Translations under genes and position numbers: made by a program
The notes under the pieces: generated by a model
What the model was told of the DNA's origin: nothing
What the model saw: only the letters and a program-made list of their open reading frames with translations
Databases searched by the model: none
Source: Acanthamoeba sp. SK_2022b
Taxonomy: Eukaryota; Discosea; Longamoebia; Acanthamoebidae
Reading direction: 5' to 3'
Assembly (NCBI GenBank): GCA_027943245.1
Contig: JANDJZ010000057.1
Coordinates: 1-64,000, forward strand
DNA length: 64,000 bases
Shown here: piece by piece, positions 23,675-32,908 of the stretch
Numbering within the stretch: position 1 is the first letter of the stretch
Layout of the letters: the number at the start of each line of letters is the position of its first letter

Positions 23675-25051
23675 ATGTCGCTACCTGTTTCGCCTTCCAT
23701 TTTTACCGTAAGCCGCCTCAATCAGACGGTTCGCCAACTGCTGGAAATGGAAATGGGGCAGATTTGGCTCTCCGCCGAGATCTCCAACCTCTCCCAGCCC
23801 GCCTCCGGCCACTGGTATTTTACGCTGAAAGACGACCGCGCCCAGGTGCGCTGCGCGATGTTCCGCAACAGCAACCGCCGCGTCACCTTCCGGCCGCAAA
23901 ACGGCCAGCAGGTCCTGGTGCGCGCCAGCATCACGCTGTATGAACCGCGCGGCGACTACCAGCTGATCGCCGAGAGCATGCAGCCCGCCGGCGACGGCCT
24001 GCTGCAGCAACAGTTCGAGCAGCTGAAACAGCGCCTGAGCGACGAAGGGCTGTTCGATCAGCAATTCAAGCAGCCGCTGCCCGCCCCGGCCAAACGCGTC
24101 GGGGTGATCACCTCCGCCAGCGGCGCGGCACTGCACGATATTCTGCAGGTATTGCAGCGGCGCGATCCGTCACTGCCGATCGTCATCTATCCCACCTCGG
24201 TGCAGGGCGCGGAAGCGCCGATGCAGATCGTGCGCGCCATCGAGACCGCCAACCGCCGCGACGAATGCGACGTGCTGATCGTCGGCCGCGGCGGCGGTTC
24301 GCTGGAGGATTTGTGGAGCTTCAACGACGAACGCGTAGCGCGGGCGATCTTCGCCAGCCGCATTCCGATCGTCAGCGCCGTCGGCCATGAAACCGACGTC
24401 ACCATCGCCGACTTCGTCGCCGATCTGCGCGCGCCAACCCCTTCCGCCGCCGCCGAACTGGTCAGCCGCAATCAGCTTGAGCTGTTGCGCCAGCTGCAGT
24501 CGCAGCAGCAGCGGCTGGAGATGGCGATGGATTACTACCTGGCGCAGCGCCAGCAGCAGTTCACCCGCATTCACCACCGTTTACAGCAGCAGCATCCACA
24601 TCTGCGCCTGGCACGCCAGCAGACGCTGCTGTTCAAGCTGCAGCGCCGGATGGAAGACGGCATGCAGCAACAGCTGCGCCTGGCCGCCCGCCGCAGCGAA
24701 CGCGCCCAGCAGCGGCTGGCGCAGGTGCAGCCGCAGGGCCGCATTCACCGCTACCAACAGCGCGTACAGCAGCAGGAATACCGCCTGCAGCAGGCGATGG
24801 AGCGGCAGCTCAACGCCTACCGCCAGCGCTTCGGCGTGGCCTGCAGCCAACTGGAAACCGTCAGCCCGCTGGCGACGCTGGCGCGCGGCTACAGCGTGAC
24901 GCAAACCCCGCGCGGCGAGCTGCTGAAAACCACCAAACAGGCGCAGGTCGGCGAACTGCTGAAAACCCGCCTGCAGGACGGCTGGGTGGAAAGCGAGGTG
25001 AAAACCATCACCGTCGCCAAGAAGCCGCGCAAGAAACGCGCGGCCGAGTAA
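23675..25051 (+). CDS. xseA: Exodeoxyribonuclease VII large subunit
   Basis: 458 residues. With XseB it degrades single-stranded DNA in both directions. The N-terminal OB-fold starts [20 protein letters not shown]; the catalytic region includes [29 protein letters not shown] and [20 protein letters not shown]. It is followed by a long Gln/Arg-rich coiled coil and a C-terminal segment (ARGYSVTQ). Start ATG 23675 ([10 protein letters not shown]) agrees with the family; the frame opens slightly earlier. It converges with the GH31 gene, whose stop is 3 bp away. Confidence 0.97.
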   Translation: MSLPVSPSIFTVSRLNQTVRQLLEMEMGQIWLSAEISNLSQPASGHWYFTLKDDRAQVRCAMFRNSNRRVTFRPQNGQQVLVRASITLYEPRGDYQLIAESMQPAGDGLLQQQFEQLKQRLSDEGLFDQQFKQPLPAPAKRVGVITSASGAALHDILQVLQRRDPSLPIVIYPTSVQGAEAPMQIVRAIETANRRDECDVLIVGRGGGSLEDLWSFNDERVARAIFASRIPIVSAVGHETDVTIADFVADLRAPTPSAAAELVSRNQLELLRQLQSQQQRLEMAMDYYLAQRQQQFTRIHHRLQQQHPHLRLARQQTLLFKLQRRMEDGMQQQLRLAARRSERAQQRLAQVQPQGRIHRYQQRVQQQEYRLQQAMERQLNAYRQRFGVACSQLETVSPLATLARGYSVTQTPRGELLKTTKQAQVGELLKTRLQDGWVESEVKTITVAKKPRKKRAAE

Positions 25052-25054
25052 CCC

Positions 25055-27421
25055 CTACTCCAGCGTAAAACGCTCGCCCGGTTCGCCGTTTACCCACAGC
25101 GCGCGCGTCTCGCCTTCCGGCAGGCTGAGCGCCAACGTGCGCCAGGCCGGGCGGAAACGCCCTTCCGTCGTGATATCCAGCATGATGCGCTGATTGTCGC
25201 AACGCATTTCCCAGCGCAGCCACAGCGCATCGCCCTGCCGCCAGCCGTCGCTTTCACCGTCGTCCTCAAACAGCAGCCCGCTGCTTGCGCCGCAGCCCTT
25301 GAGCGGAAACAGCCGCAGCTCGCGCCGATCGTCGGCGGCCACGTCCACATGCGCCAACCTCTGCGACAGCGGCAGCGCCGCCCCGGCGCGCACCAGCAGC
25401 GGCAGACGCTCCAGCGGCGCCGCCAGCGTCACCGTCTGGCCGCCGCCGAACCACTGGCCGCTGTAGAAGCAGTACCAGCCTTCGCCGTTGTCCGGCAGAT
25501 ACACCGAACGCCGGCGCTGCCCCGGTTCCACTACGCTGGCCACCAGCAGATCGCGGCCGATCAGAAAATCGTCGTTCTCGTCGAAGGTGCGCGCATCCTG
25601 TTCATGATCGAGAAAGGTCGGGCGCAGCATCGGCTCGTCGTCGGCGCAGGCCTGCCATAACAGGGTGTAGAAATACGGCAGCAGCCGGTAACGCAGGTTG
25701 ATCGCCTCGCGCACCGCCGGGGTGGCGGCCGGGTACATCCAGGGCTCGTTGACCGTGGCGTCGTCGTTCCAGGAGTGGATAGTGAAACGCGGATGCATCA
25801 CGCCGTTTTGCACCCAGCGCACCAGCAGCTCCGCATCCGGCTTGTCGCCGGAGAAGCCGCCGACATCGTGGCCGAGGTTATACAGTCCGGACAGGCTCAT
25901 GCCCAGCCCCATGCGGATGTTGTAGCGCAGCGTCTGCCAGCTGGTGCGGTTGTCGCCGCTCCAGGTCTGCACGTAGCGCTGCATGCCGGCGCAGCCGGAG
26001 CGCGAGATCAGGTACGGCCGCTTCTGCGGCGCGAAGCGCTGCTGGGCCTCCATCGAGGCGCGCATCATCAGCAGCGGCATCACCGGGCGGATGTGCTTGA
26101 TGGCAATCGGCCGCCCGAAGCCGTGGCAGCGCGCTTCGCCGTCCCACACTTCGTACTCGTTGTTGTCGTTCCAGGTCGAATCGATGCCCATCTCCAGCAG
26201 CTGCTGCGTGACACCCTGCTGCCACCAGCGCACCGCCGCCGGGTTGGTGAAGTCGAGGTGCGATCCCTCGTCATCCCAGAAGCTGGAGCGCTCGGGCGCG
26301 TCGCTTTGCGAATCGCGGATAAACAGCCCCTGCGCCGCCACCGCCTGATACTGCGGGTGATCCTGCAGCAGGCACGGCTTGATGTTGGCCGCCAGCCTGA
26401 GGCCGGCATCGTGAAACGCCTGGCTCAATTGCTTGGGCTGCGGCACCTTGTCGTAATTCCAGTTGAACACGTAGCGCTTGTTGTTGATCGAGGTGTAGCC
26501 CGACGACAGCTGGAAGGAGTCGCAGGGAATGGCGTGTTGACGGCACAGCGCGATGAACTGCTGCAGCTGCTGCTGGGCGTCCGGCGCGTCGGTGTAGTGC
26601 ATGGTCGAGCCGCTGTAGCCCAGGCTCCACTTCGGCCCGAAGTGGGTGCGGCCGGTCAGGCGCACGAAGGCCTTGGTGACGTCCACTACCTTCGGCCCGA
26701 GGAACAGGTAGTAATCCAGATCGCCCGCTTCGGCCTGATAGCGGCGATAGGCCACGTGGTAGTTGTCGATCTCGTTGCCCAGATCCAGCCAGCAGCTGCT
26801 CAGGTTATCGTAGAACAGGCCGAAACTCGCCTCCGGCCCGCGGGTGATGGTAAACGGAATGTGTTTGTACAGCGGATCGGTGCTGGCGGCGTTGTAGCCC
26901 ATCGCGTCCAGATTGCGCATCTCAAAGCGGCGGCCGGTGCGTTCCAGATCGCCGGCTTTCTCCCCCAGGCCGTAATAGCGCTCATCGGCGAAACGGCGCT
27001 GGTAATGCGCCACGCCGTCGCCGTGCGCATTGAGCAGGTAGGCGCTGGTCGGCCGATCCGCCGCCAAGGGCCGCCACTCGCCGGCGGCGTTGCAATACTC
27101 CCACGCCAACCACAGCGGCTGATGCACCGTTACGCGCAGCCGCGGCGTGCTGACCACCAGCCGATCGCCTTCCTGGCGCAGCTGATAGCCCGGCAGGCCG
27201 AAGCCGGCGACGCTGAGCCGATCGCGCCCCTCCCAGGGCACATCCTCCTGCGGTGCGATGCTCCAGGTGCGATCCAGCGCCAGCTCGCCCTCACGTTTGA
27301 TCAACACGCGGAACAGATCGTTTTCCAGCACGTACAGGCAGAAACGGTGGCGTTCATCGACCAGCAGCTCAACGTGATCGGCATGCTGCGCCGCCAGCGT
27401 CCAGTTTTTCAAGGTTTTCAT
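25055..27421 (-). CDS. Glycoside hydrolase family 31 (alpha-glucosidase/alpha-xylosidase type)
   Basis: The 788-residue enzyme (ATG 27421 preferred over 27427 for its spacing from GTGGA) has the GH31 layout: N-terminal beta-sandwich (RRFADERYYGLGEKAGDLER), a TIM barrel with the nucleophile Asp in GIDSTWNDNNEYEVWDG and the acid/base Asp in WSGDNRTSWQ, and C-terminal beta domains. It lacks a signal peptide, so it is cytoplasmic and acts on an imported oligosaccharide. It is 11 bp downstream of a transporter gene on the same strand. The sugar cannot be assigned from sequence alone. Confidence 0.9.
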   Translation of the reverse strand: MKTLKNWTLAAQHADHVELLVDERHRFCLYVLENDLFRVLIKREGELALDRTWSIAPQEDVPWEGRDRLSVAGFGLPGYQLRQEGDRLVVSTPRLRVTVHQPLWLAWEYCNAAGEWRPLAADRPTSAYLLNAHGDGVAHYQRRFADERYYGLGEKAGDLERTGRRFEMRNLDAMGYNAASTDPLYKHIPFTITRGPEASFGLFYDNLSSCWLDLGNEIDNYHVAYRRYQAEAGDLDYYLFLGPKVVDVTKAFVRLTGRTHFGPKWSLGYSGSTMHYTDAPDAQQQLQQFIALCRQHAIPCDSFQLSSGYTSINNKRYVFNWNYDKVPQPKQLSQAFHDAGLRLAANIKPCLLQDHPQYQAVAAQGLFIRDSQSDAPERSSFWDDEGSHLDFTNPAAVRWWQQGVTQQLLEMGIDSTWNDNNEYEVWDGEARCHGFGRPIAIKHIRPVMPLLMMRASMEAQQRFAPQKRPYLISRSGCAGMQRYVQTWSGDNRTSWQTLRYNIRMGLGMSLSGLYNLGHDVGGFSGDKPDAELLVRWVQNGVMHPRFTIHSWNDDATVNEPWMYPAATPAVREAINLRYRLLPYFYTLLWQACADDEPMLRPTFLDHEQDARTFDENDDFLIGRDLLVASVVEPGQRRRSVYLPDNGEGWYCFYSGQWFGGGQTVTLAAPLERLPLLVRAGAALPLSQRLAHVDVAADDRRELRLFPLKGCGASSGLLFEDDGESDGWRQGDALWLRWEMRCDNQRIMLDITTEGRFRPAWRTLALSLPEGETRALWVNGEPGERFTLE

Positions 27422-27432
27422 AAGCATTCCAC

Positions 27433-28743
27433 TTAGCTGTGTGAAGGTGTTTTCTTACCGCCGCGTTCGGCGATCAGGGCAATCAGGAACAGGGCGCCGA
27501 TCAGGTCGAAGAAACCCATGGCGATGAACAGCGGGTTGAAGCCGACGGTGTCGGATACCGCGCCGATCAGCAGCGTGAACAGGAAGCTGGCGATCCAGGC
27601 ACTGGATCCGCGCATACCATTGACCGTCGCCATCTGATTTTTATCGAACGACTCCACCACCAGCGCACTGAGCATGCAGGAGATCACCTGGTGGCCGAAG
27701 CCGCCGATCGAGATCAGCGCGATCGCCACATAGGGATCTTGAGCGATCGCCACGAACGCCAGCGACACCATCAGGAAAGCGCCGGTCACCGAGCTGGCGA
27801 CCACCGAGTTGACGCGGCTGCAGCCGAACCATTTGCGGTACAGGGTGGTGAGATAGCCGCTGGCGACGCTGCCGATATCCGCCGCCAGGAACGGCAGCCA
27901 GGCGAACATCGCGATCTGTTTCAGGTCCATGCCGCGTTCGGTAGCCAGGTACAGCGGCACCCAGAAGCTGAAGACCGCCCAGGCCGGTTCAGCGAGAAAG
28001 GCCGGGATGGCGATGCCGTAGAACTTCTTGTTCTTGCACAGGCTGGCCAGCGAGGTGAGGAACGGCAGCTTCGGCAGCACCGGCTCGTTGTCTTCGCGGA
28101 TCAGATCCAGCTCTTGCTGGCTGAGGTTCGGGTGCTGCTGCGGCGAGTGGTAGAACAACCACCACAGCACCACCCAGATCAGCGCCAGCGCGCCGGAGAA
28201 CAGGAAGGCGCCCTGCCAGCCGAAGGAGACGTGAGCGATGACGATGATCGGCGGCGCCAGCATGGCGCCGATGGAGAAACCGACGCCCGCCCAGCCGGCG
28301 GCGATCGGCCGTTCCCGCTTCGGGAACCAGTCGGAGATCGCCTTGGCGTTGGCCGGGGTGGCCGCCGCCTCCGCGCCCCCCATGAAGAAGCGCAGAATGG
28401 CCAGTTGCAGCCAGCTGCCGGCGCCGGCGTGCAGCATGCATACCACCGCCCAAATGCTGGCGCAGATCAGAAAGCCCATCTTCAGGCCGATAACGTCGAT
28501 CAGCCAGCCGCAGATCGGCTGAAACACCGTGTAGGCCAGCTGGAACGACGCCACCACCCAGGCATATTGCTCGGTGCTCATGTTCAGGCTGGTTTTCAGC
28601 TCCGGCGCCAAAATGCCCAGCGAGTTACGGGTGATGTAGTTGACCGTGACGCCCAGCAAGAACAGCGCCAGCATCCACCAGCGCAGCGATTTGAACTTGC
28701 GCCGGCCGCTCTGCGCGACCGCCTGATTGATCTCCACACTCAT
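27433..28743 (-). CDS. MFS transporter, anion:cation symporter (hexuronate-like) family
   Basis: The 436-residue protein has about 12 membrane segments and the ACS-type signature (FQLAYTVFQPICGWLIDVIG, RFFMGGAEAAATPANAKAIS, WFPKRERPIAAGWAG). Members carry hexuronates, glucarate and related sugar acids. Start ATG 28743 (MSVEINQAVAQSG) has GGGGAGAG upstream. It forms an operon with the GH31 gene and is divergent from a LacI-type regulator, so it probably imports the glycoside that GH31 cleaves. Confidence 0.9.
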   Translation of the reverse strand: MSVEINQAVAQSGRRKFKSLRWWMLALFLLGVTVNYITRNSLGILAPELKTSLNMSTEQYAWVVASFQLAYTVFQPICGWLIDVIGLKMGFLICASIWAVVCMLHAGAGSWLQLAILRFFMGGAEAAATPANAKAISDWFPKRERPIAAGWAGVGFSIGAMLAPPIIVIAHVSFGWQGAFLFSGALALIWVVLWWLFYHSPQQHPNLSQQELDLIREDNEPVLPKLPFLTSLASLCKNKKFYGIAIPAFLAEPAWAVFSFWVPLYLATERGMDLKQIAMFAWLPFLAADIGSVASGYLTTLYRKWFGCSRVNSVVASSVTGAFLMVSLAFVAIAQDPYVAIALISIGGFGHQVISCMLSALVVESFDKNQMATVNGMRGSSAWIASFLFTLLIGAVSDTVGFNPLFIAMGFFDLIGALFLIALIAERGGKKTPSHS

Positions 28744-28930
28744 CGGTTCTCTCCCCGCGGCCGCCGGCGACGGCAACGCGCGTTTTAGTAGGGTACGTTG
28801 TGCTATCAAACACGGGACGGTGAAAACGGGTCGGCGCCGTATCATTGGCCGACAGACAATCACAACCCCATGATTTATTTTTTGTTTTCTTTTTCGCACA
28901 CCGTTTAAATTGGACTGACAGGTCGCTAAA

Positions 28931-28944
28931 ATTGGTGTACCAAT
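28931..28944. promoter_or_regulatory. ExuR/UxuR-like palindrome upstream of the transporter
   Basis: ATTGGTGTACCAAT is a perfect 14-bp dyad. It differs by one base from the ATTGGTATACCAAT core bound by ExuR and UxuR (GntR family). It lies 187 bp before the transporter start, which fits a hexuronate-responsive input. The local regulator is LacI-type and would be expected to use a different site. Confidence 0.5.
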
Positions 28945-28993
28945 GCAGACTACTCAGCGAGAGCGCGTAGCGAAACGGGGTTTTTTGCAAAGA

Positions 28994-29013
28994 TTTTCAC
29001 AGGCGGGTGAAAA
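28994..29013. promoter_or_regulatory. Inverted repeat near the LacI-type regulator gene
   Basis: TTTTCAC and GTGAAAA with a 6-bp spacer form a perfect dyad 90 bp before the regulator start. It is a candidate operator for the LacI-type protein or a partial CRP-like site. Confidence 0.4.
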
Positions 29014-29102
29014 AATAGTCATAATGGGCATGAAAGCCGGTCAAGAAGCTGAAAATCCGCGGTGAAAATATTCTCATGGACGAATTTGAAGGAGATCACA
29101 GA

Positions 29103-30185
29103 ATGAACGGAAAGCTGAAAATTCAGGAGATCGCTCGCCAAACCGGATTGTCGATCAGCACCGTTTCCCGCGTGCTGGCGGGCAAGGCCAACACAAGCGC
29201 CGAGGCGCGCCGCAAGGTGCTGGACTGTGCGCAGCAAAACGGCATTCTGCAGGGTATTTCCAGCGGCCGGCTGATGCTGAACAACGTGATGGTGTTCGCG
29301 CCGCAGCGCGCGTTCGACGTGCGCACCGACATCTTCTACTACAAGGTCATTCAGGGTATCGCCGCCGCGCTGATGGAGCACGAGGTGCGCATCCGCTACT
29401 GCGGGCTGGAAGAGCAACACAGCGACGGCGCGCTGTTTCTGGAAAAGATGAGCGACCCGCACACCGAAGCGGCGCTGATCATCGGCATCGACGACGAGCA
29501 TATCCACACCTTGGCCGCCGATCTGCACAAGCCCTGCGTGCTGATCAACTGCAGCGATCGGCAGATGCGGCTGGACAGCGTCTCACCGGATCATCAGCTG
29601 ATCGGCGACTATTCCGCCAGCTACCTGTTTCAGCAGGGGCACAGCCATATCCTCAACCTGCAGTGTCTGCGCCGCCACACCATGGAGCTGCGGCTGGCGG
29701 GTATCCGGCAGGCCTACGCCCGGCATCATTTGCCGTTCGACGACGGCCGCCATCTGGTCACCACCTCGGGCTTCGGCGGCGAAGAGGCCGAGCAGGCGCT
29801 GACCACCTATCTCGACGGCCTCCTCGGCCACTCCCCGCTGCCGACGGCGATCCTGGCCGGCGGCGACTACATGGCGGTCGGGGCGGTCAAGGCGCTCAAC
29901 AAGCGGGGGCTGAGCGTGCCGGGCGACGTCTCGGTGATGAGCACCGACGGCTTCAACCTGGCAGAAATCCACGATGTGCCGCTGACCTCGGTGCAGGTTC
30001 CGCGCGATGAGCTGGGCTACGAGGCGATCCAACTGCTGCAGCGGCGCATGCTGCGCGCCGACGCGCCGCCGTGCAATCTGCTGCTGCACGGCCGGCTGGC
30101 GGTGCGCGCCTCGGTGCGGCGCATCAGCCCGCACAAGACCGCGCCGGCGGTGAGCACGCATGACCACAGGCTTTATGACGAGTAG
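29103..30185 (+). CDS. LacI-family transcriptional regulator
   Basis: 360 residues. The N-terminal helix-turn-helix with hinge helix is typical (IQEIARQTGLSISTVSRVLA ... KANTSAEARRKVLDCAQQNG). The effector domain is periplasmic-binding-protein-like, with LPTAILAGGDYMAVGAVKAL and SVMSTDGFNLAEI near the dimer interface. Start ATG 29103 has AAGGAG upstream. It is divergent from the transporter-GH31 operon and is its likely specific regulator. Confidence 0.93.
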   Translation: MNGKLKIQEIARQTGLSISTVSRVLAGKANTSAEARRKVLDCAQQNGILQGISSGRLMLNNVMVFAPQRAFDVRTDIFYYKVIQGIAAALMEHEVRIRYCGLEEQHSDGALFLEKMSDPHTEAALIIGIDDEHIHTLAADLHKPCVLINCSDRQMRLDSVSPDHQLIGDYSASYLFQQGHSHILNLQCLRRHTMELRLAGIRQAYARHHLPFDDGRHLVTTSGFGGEEAEQALTTYLDGLLGHSPLPTAILAGGDYMAVGAVKALNKRGLSVPGDVSVMSTDGFNLAEIHDVPLTSVQVPRDELGYEAIQLLQRRMLRADAPPCNLLLHGRLAVRASVRRISPHKTAPAVSTHDHRLYDE

Positions 30186-30247
30186 GCTACACTTAGGCAC
30201 AGTGCATTCATTCGATGAGGTAAAATTTTTGCCTAAGGAGAGCCACT

Positions 30248-31273
30248 ATGCCAGCCCAGCGCATGCGTTCCGTCATTCCTCCCTACATGCTGCGCCGCAT
30301 CATTGAACACGGCAACGCCCCGCAGCGTGACTGCGCGCTGCACACGCTGAACCACGTGCAAAGCCTGCTCGGCAACAAGCCGCTGCGTTCGCCGACCGAG
30401 AAAAACGCCCGAGCCGGCGAAGCGCTCCGCGATATCTACGATGCCCAGAACGGTACCCAGCTGCCCGGCAAACAGGTGCGCAAAGAGGGCCAGCCCAGCA
30501 ACCACGACGTGGCGGTGGACGAGGCCTACGACTATCTCGGCGTCACCTACGATTTCTTCTGGCAGGCCTACCGCCGCAATTCACTGGATAACCAGGGGCT
30601 GCCGCTGGTTGGCAGCGTGCACTACGGCAAGGAGTACCAGAACGCCTTCTGGAACGGCCAGCAGATGGTGTTCGGCGACGGCGACGGCGAGATCTTCAAC
30701 CGCTTCACCATCGCCATCGACGTGGTCGGCCACGAGCTGGCGCACGGCGTGACCGAGAGCGAAGCCGGGCTGATCTACTACCAGCAGTCCGGGGCGCTCA
30801 ACGAGTCGTTGTCCGACGTATTCGGCTCGTTGGTCAAGCAGTTCCACCTGCAGCAAACCGCCGATAAAGCCGACTGGCTGATAGGCGCCGGGCTGCTCGC
30901 CAAGGGCATCAAAGGCAAAGGGCTGCGCTCGATGTCGGCACCCGGCACCGCCTACGACGATCCGCTGCTGGGTAAAGACCCGCAGCCCGCCAACATGAAA
31001 GATTATATCCAGACCAAGGAAGACAACGGCGGCGTGCACCTCAACTCCGGTATCCCCAACCGCGCCTTCTACCTGGCGGCGACGGCGCTGGGCGGCTTCG
31101 CCTGGGAGAAAGCCGGCTACGTCTGGTATGACACGGTGTGCGACAAAGCGCTGCCGCAAAACGCCGACTTCGCCACCTTCGCCCGCGCCACGGTGAAACA
31201 TGCGCTAGCGCGTTTCGACCAGAGCGTGGCGGACAAGGTGCAGCAAGCCTGGCATCAGGTGGGGGTGGAATAA
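30248..31273 (+). CDS. Protealysin, M4-family metalloprotease
   Basis: 341 residues, a thermolysin-like zinc protease with the short propeptide typical of protealysins. The propeptide contains the PPYMLRRI motif near residue 11. The mature enzyme has HELAH (zinc ligands and catalytic Glu), GALNESLSDVFG (third ligand Glu) and HLNSGIPNRAFYLAA. There is no signal peptide, consistent with an initially cytoplasmic enzyme. An AAGGAG site precedes ATG 30248. The stop overlaps the start of the emfourin gene (TAATG), so enzyme and inhibitor are made together. In Serratia, protealysin is linked to cleavage of host actin and invasion. Confidence 0.95.
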   Translation: MPAQRMRSVIPPYMLRRIIEHGNAPQRDCALHTLNHVQSLLGNKPLRSPTEKNARAGEALRDIYDAQNGTQLPGKQVRKEGQPSNHDVAVDEAYDYLGVTYDFFWQAYRRNSLDNQGLPLVGSVHYGKEYQNAFWNGQQMVFGDGDGEIFNRFTIAIDVVGHELAHGVTESEAGLIYYQQSGALNESLSDVFGSLVKQFHLQQTADKADWLIGAGLLAKGIKGKGLRSMSAPGTAYDDPLLGKDPQPANMKDYIQTKEDNGGVHLNSGIPNRAFYLAATALGGFAWEKAGYVWYDTVCDKALPQNADFATFARATVKHALARFDQSVADKVQQAWHQVGVE

Positions 31274-31614
31274 TGAAACCGCTGCCGACGCTCAATCAGG
31301 ATACGGTCATTGAGCTGGCGCGCGAGGGAGGCTTCGCCTACATTCCCAAACTGGCGGGCCAGCGCCGCATCGCGCTGGCCGATATCACGCCGGAGCAGCG
31401 GCAGCGCCTGAATCAGTTGCTGAACCAGACGCTGCCCTATGCGCAGGAAGAAGGCCAGCCCACCTCCCCCGGCTGCGGCGACCAGCGCTACTACCGCGTG
31501 CAAATCAACTACACCAGCCCCACCCTGAGCACTGAGATCGTGCTGTTAATCCCGGAAAGCAGCGCGCCGCAGGCGCTGGTGGATCTGTGGAAAACCGGCC
31601 AGGTGGATGAGTGA
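31273..31614 (+). CDS. Emfourin, protealysin inhibitor
   Basis: The 113-residue protein is in the position and of the size of emfourin. It begins MKPLPTLNQDTVIELAREGG and includes FAYIPKLAGQRRIALADITP and YYRVQINYTSPTLSTEIVLL. Emfourins are slow, tight inhibitors of the adjacent M4 protease. The start codon overlaps the protealysin stop by one base, so translation is coupled and a matched dose is expected. Confidence 0.9.
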   Translation: MKPLPTLNQDTVIELAREGGFAYIPKLAGQRRIALADITPEQRQRLNQLLNQTLPYAQEEGQPTSPGCGDQRYYRVQINYTSPTLSTEIVLLIPESSAPQALVDLWKTGQVDE

Positions 31615-31618
31615 GGGC

Positions 31619-31840
31619 TTACAGCGGCTGATAGCTGAAATTCACCCGTTTTTTGGAGATCAGCCCGTGCCCGTTCTGGCACAGGTAATCCACCGCCCCG
31701 CAGGCTTTCAATTCTTGCAGCGGCTGCCCGCACTCCGGGCAGCTCGCCAGCTGTTGGTAATCGCGCTGACAGGCTTCACAATGGTAGTGACCCGCTACCC
31801 ACCTCATGGTCTGACTGCATTGCGGACAGTGCGCTTCCAT
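31619..31840 (-). CDS. yfgJ: Zinc-ribbon protein YfgJ
   Basis: 73 residues with three CxxC pairs (CPQC, CEAC, CPEC) and a later single Cys (LCQNGHG), a double zinc ribbon as in YfgJ. The gene is near der and xseA in E. coli as well. Function unknown. It converges with emfourin, with 4 bp between stops, and follows the AEC transporter gene by 12 bp. Confidence 0.9.
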   Translation of the reverse strand: MEAHCPQCSQTMRWVAGHYHCEACQRDYQQLASCPECGQPLQELKACGAVDYLCQNGHGLISKKRVNFSYQPL

Positions 31841-31852
31841 AACGACTCCTGG

Positions 31853-32809
31853 TTAAATCGCGCCCCATGAGCGCAAGAAATAGATCCCCAACGCGGTGGT
31901 GAAGAACGAACCGACGGTGGTGATGGCGATAATGTTGGCCGCCAGCGTGGCGTTGCCGCCCATGGCGCGCGTCATCACATAGCTGCCCGAAGCGGTCGGC
32001 GTGGCGGAAAACAGGAAGATAATGCCCAGCGCCGCCCCCTGAAATCCGCACAGCCAGCCGGCCAGCGTCATCAGGCACGGCACCAGAAACAGCTTGGCCG
32101 CCGACGACAGCGCCGCCACGTTGGACGAGCGGAACATGGCGCGAAAATCCAGGCTGGCGCCGGTGCACAGCAGCGCCAGCGGCAGCGACAGCGCGGAGAT
32201 ATAGCTGCCGGTCTGGCGGATCACGGTCGGGATGCCCAGCCCGGTTTGCGCATACAGCAGCCCGCACACCAGGCCAATGATCAGCGGGTTGGTAACGATG
32301 CTGCGCAGCAAAGACAGGTGGCTGATTTTCTTGCCCTGCCCGCCCTGCAGGCTGCGCGTGAGGGTGATGACCGACAGTATGTTGAACAGGATCACCGTCA
32401 CCGTCAGGTACAGCGAGGCGAGCGCAATGCCTTCGCTGCCATAGGCGGTCATGGCGTAGGCCAGGCCGACGATGGCGGTATTGGCGCGGAAACCGCCCTG
32501 TACGAACACCCCGCGCTCACGCGGCTCTTTCACCAGCCACTTGGCGGCCAGCTCCAAGAGCAGGAAGGTCGCCAGCGTGCCGACCGCGCCAAACAGCACC
32601 AGCGGCAGGTTGCCGAGCAGCTGCGGGTGGTTGGTGGCGATGCTGAAAAACAGCAGGCACGGCAGCGCCAGATTGAACACCAGGCGGGTCGCGCCGTCGA
32701 CAAAGCGGTCATCCATCAGGCGCCAATGGCGCAGCAGGATCCCCAGCAGCATCATCAACAGATTCGGCACGGTGACGTTAAACGCAAAACTCCAGGTTTC
32801 CCAGGACAT
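31853..32809 (-). CDS. AEC-family (auxin efflux carrier-like) transporter
   Basis: 318 residues with ten hydrophobic segments in two five-helix halves (NVTVPNLLMMLLGILLRHW ... PTASGSYVMTRAMGGN ... TTVGSFFTTALGIYFL). AEC members carry organic anions or act in efflux. The substrate is not apparent. It shares a strand with yfgJ and is likely co-transcribed with it. Confidence 0.88.
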   Translation of the reverse strand: MSWETWSFAFNVTVPNLLMMLLGILLRHWRLMDDRFVDGATRLVFNLALPCLLFFSIATNHPQLLGNLPLVLFGAVGTLATFLLLELAAKWLVKEPRERGVFVQGGFRANTAIVGLAYAMTAYGSEGIALASLYLTVTVILFNILSVITLTRSLQGGQGKKISHLSLLRSIVTNPLIIGLVCGLLYAQTGLGIPTVIRQTGSYISALSLPLALLCTGASLDFRAMFRSSNVAALSSAAKLFLVPCLMTLAGWLCGFQGAALGIIFLFSATPTASGSYVMTRAMGGNATLAANIIAITTVGSFFTTALGIYFLRSWGAI

Positions 32810-32866
32810 GGTGTTCCTTCAGGCAGGCGAGGTAATCTTCAGATAATAAAACGATTTCGGGCCAAT

Positions 32867-32898
32867 AAAAAAGGGGCGCGGCATCACTGCCGCGCCCC
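32867..32898 (-). terminator. der terminator
   Basis: An 11-bp perfect stem (GGGGCGCGGCA / TGCCGCGCCCC) with a 4-base loop and a run of six T on the minus strand lies just after der. Confidence 0.9.
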
Positions 32899-32908
32899 AC
32901 ATGAGCGA

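Noticed and set aside
25775..27436. 553-codon plus-strand open frame opposite the GH31 gene
   Set aside because: Antisense shadow; the GH31 frame has catalytic motifs throughout.
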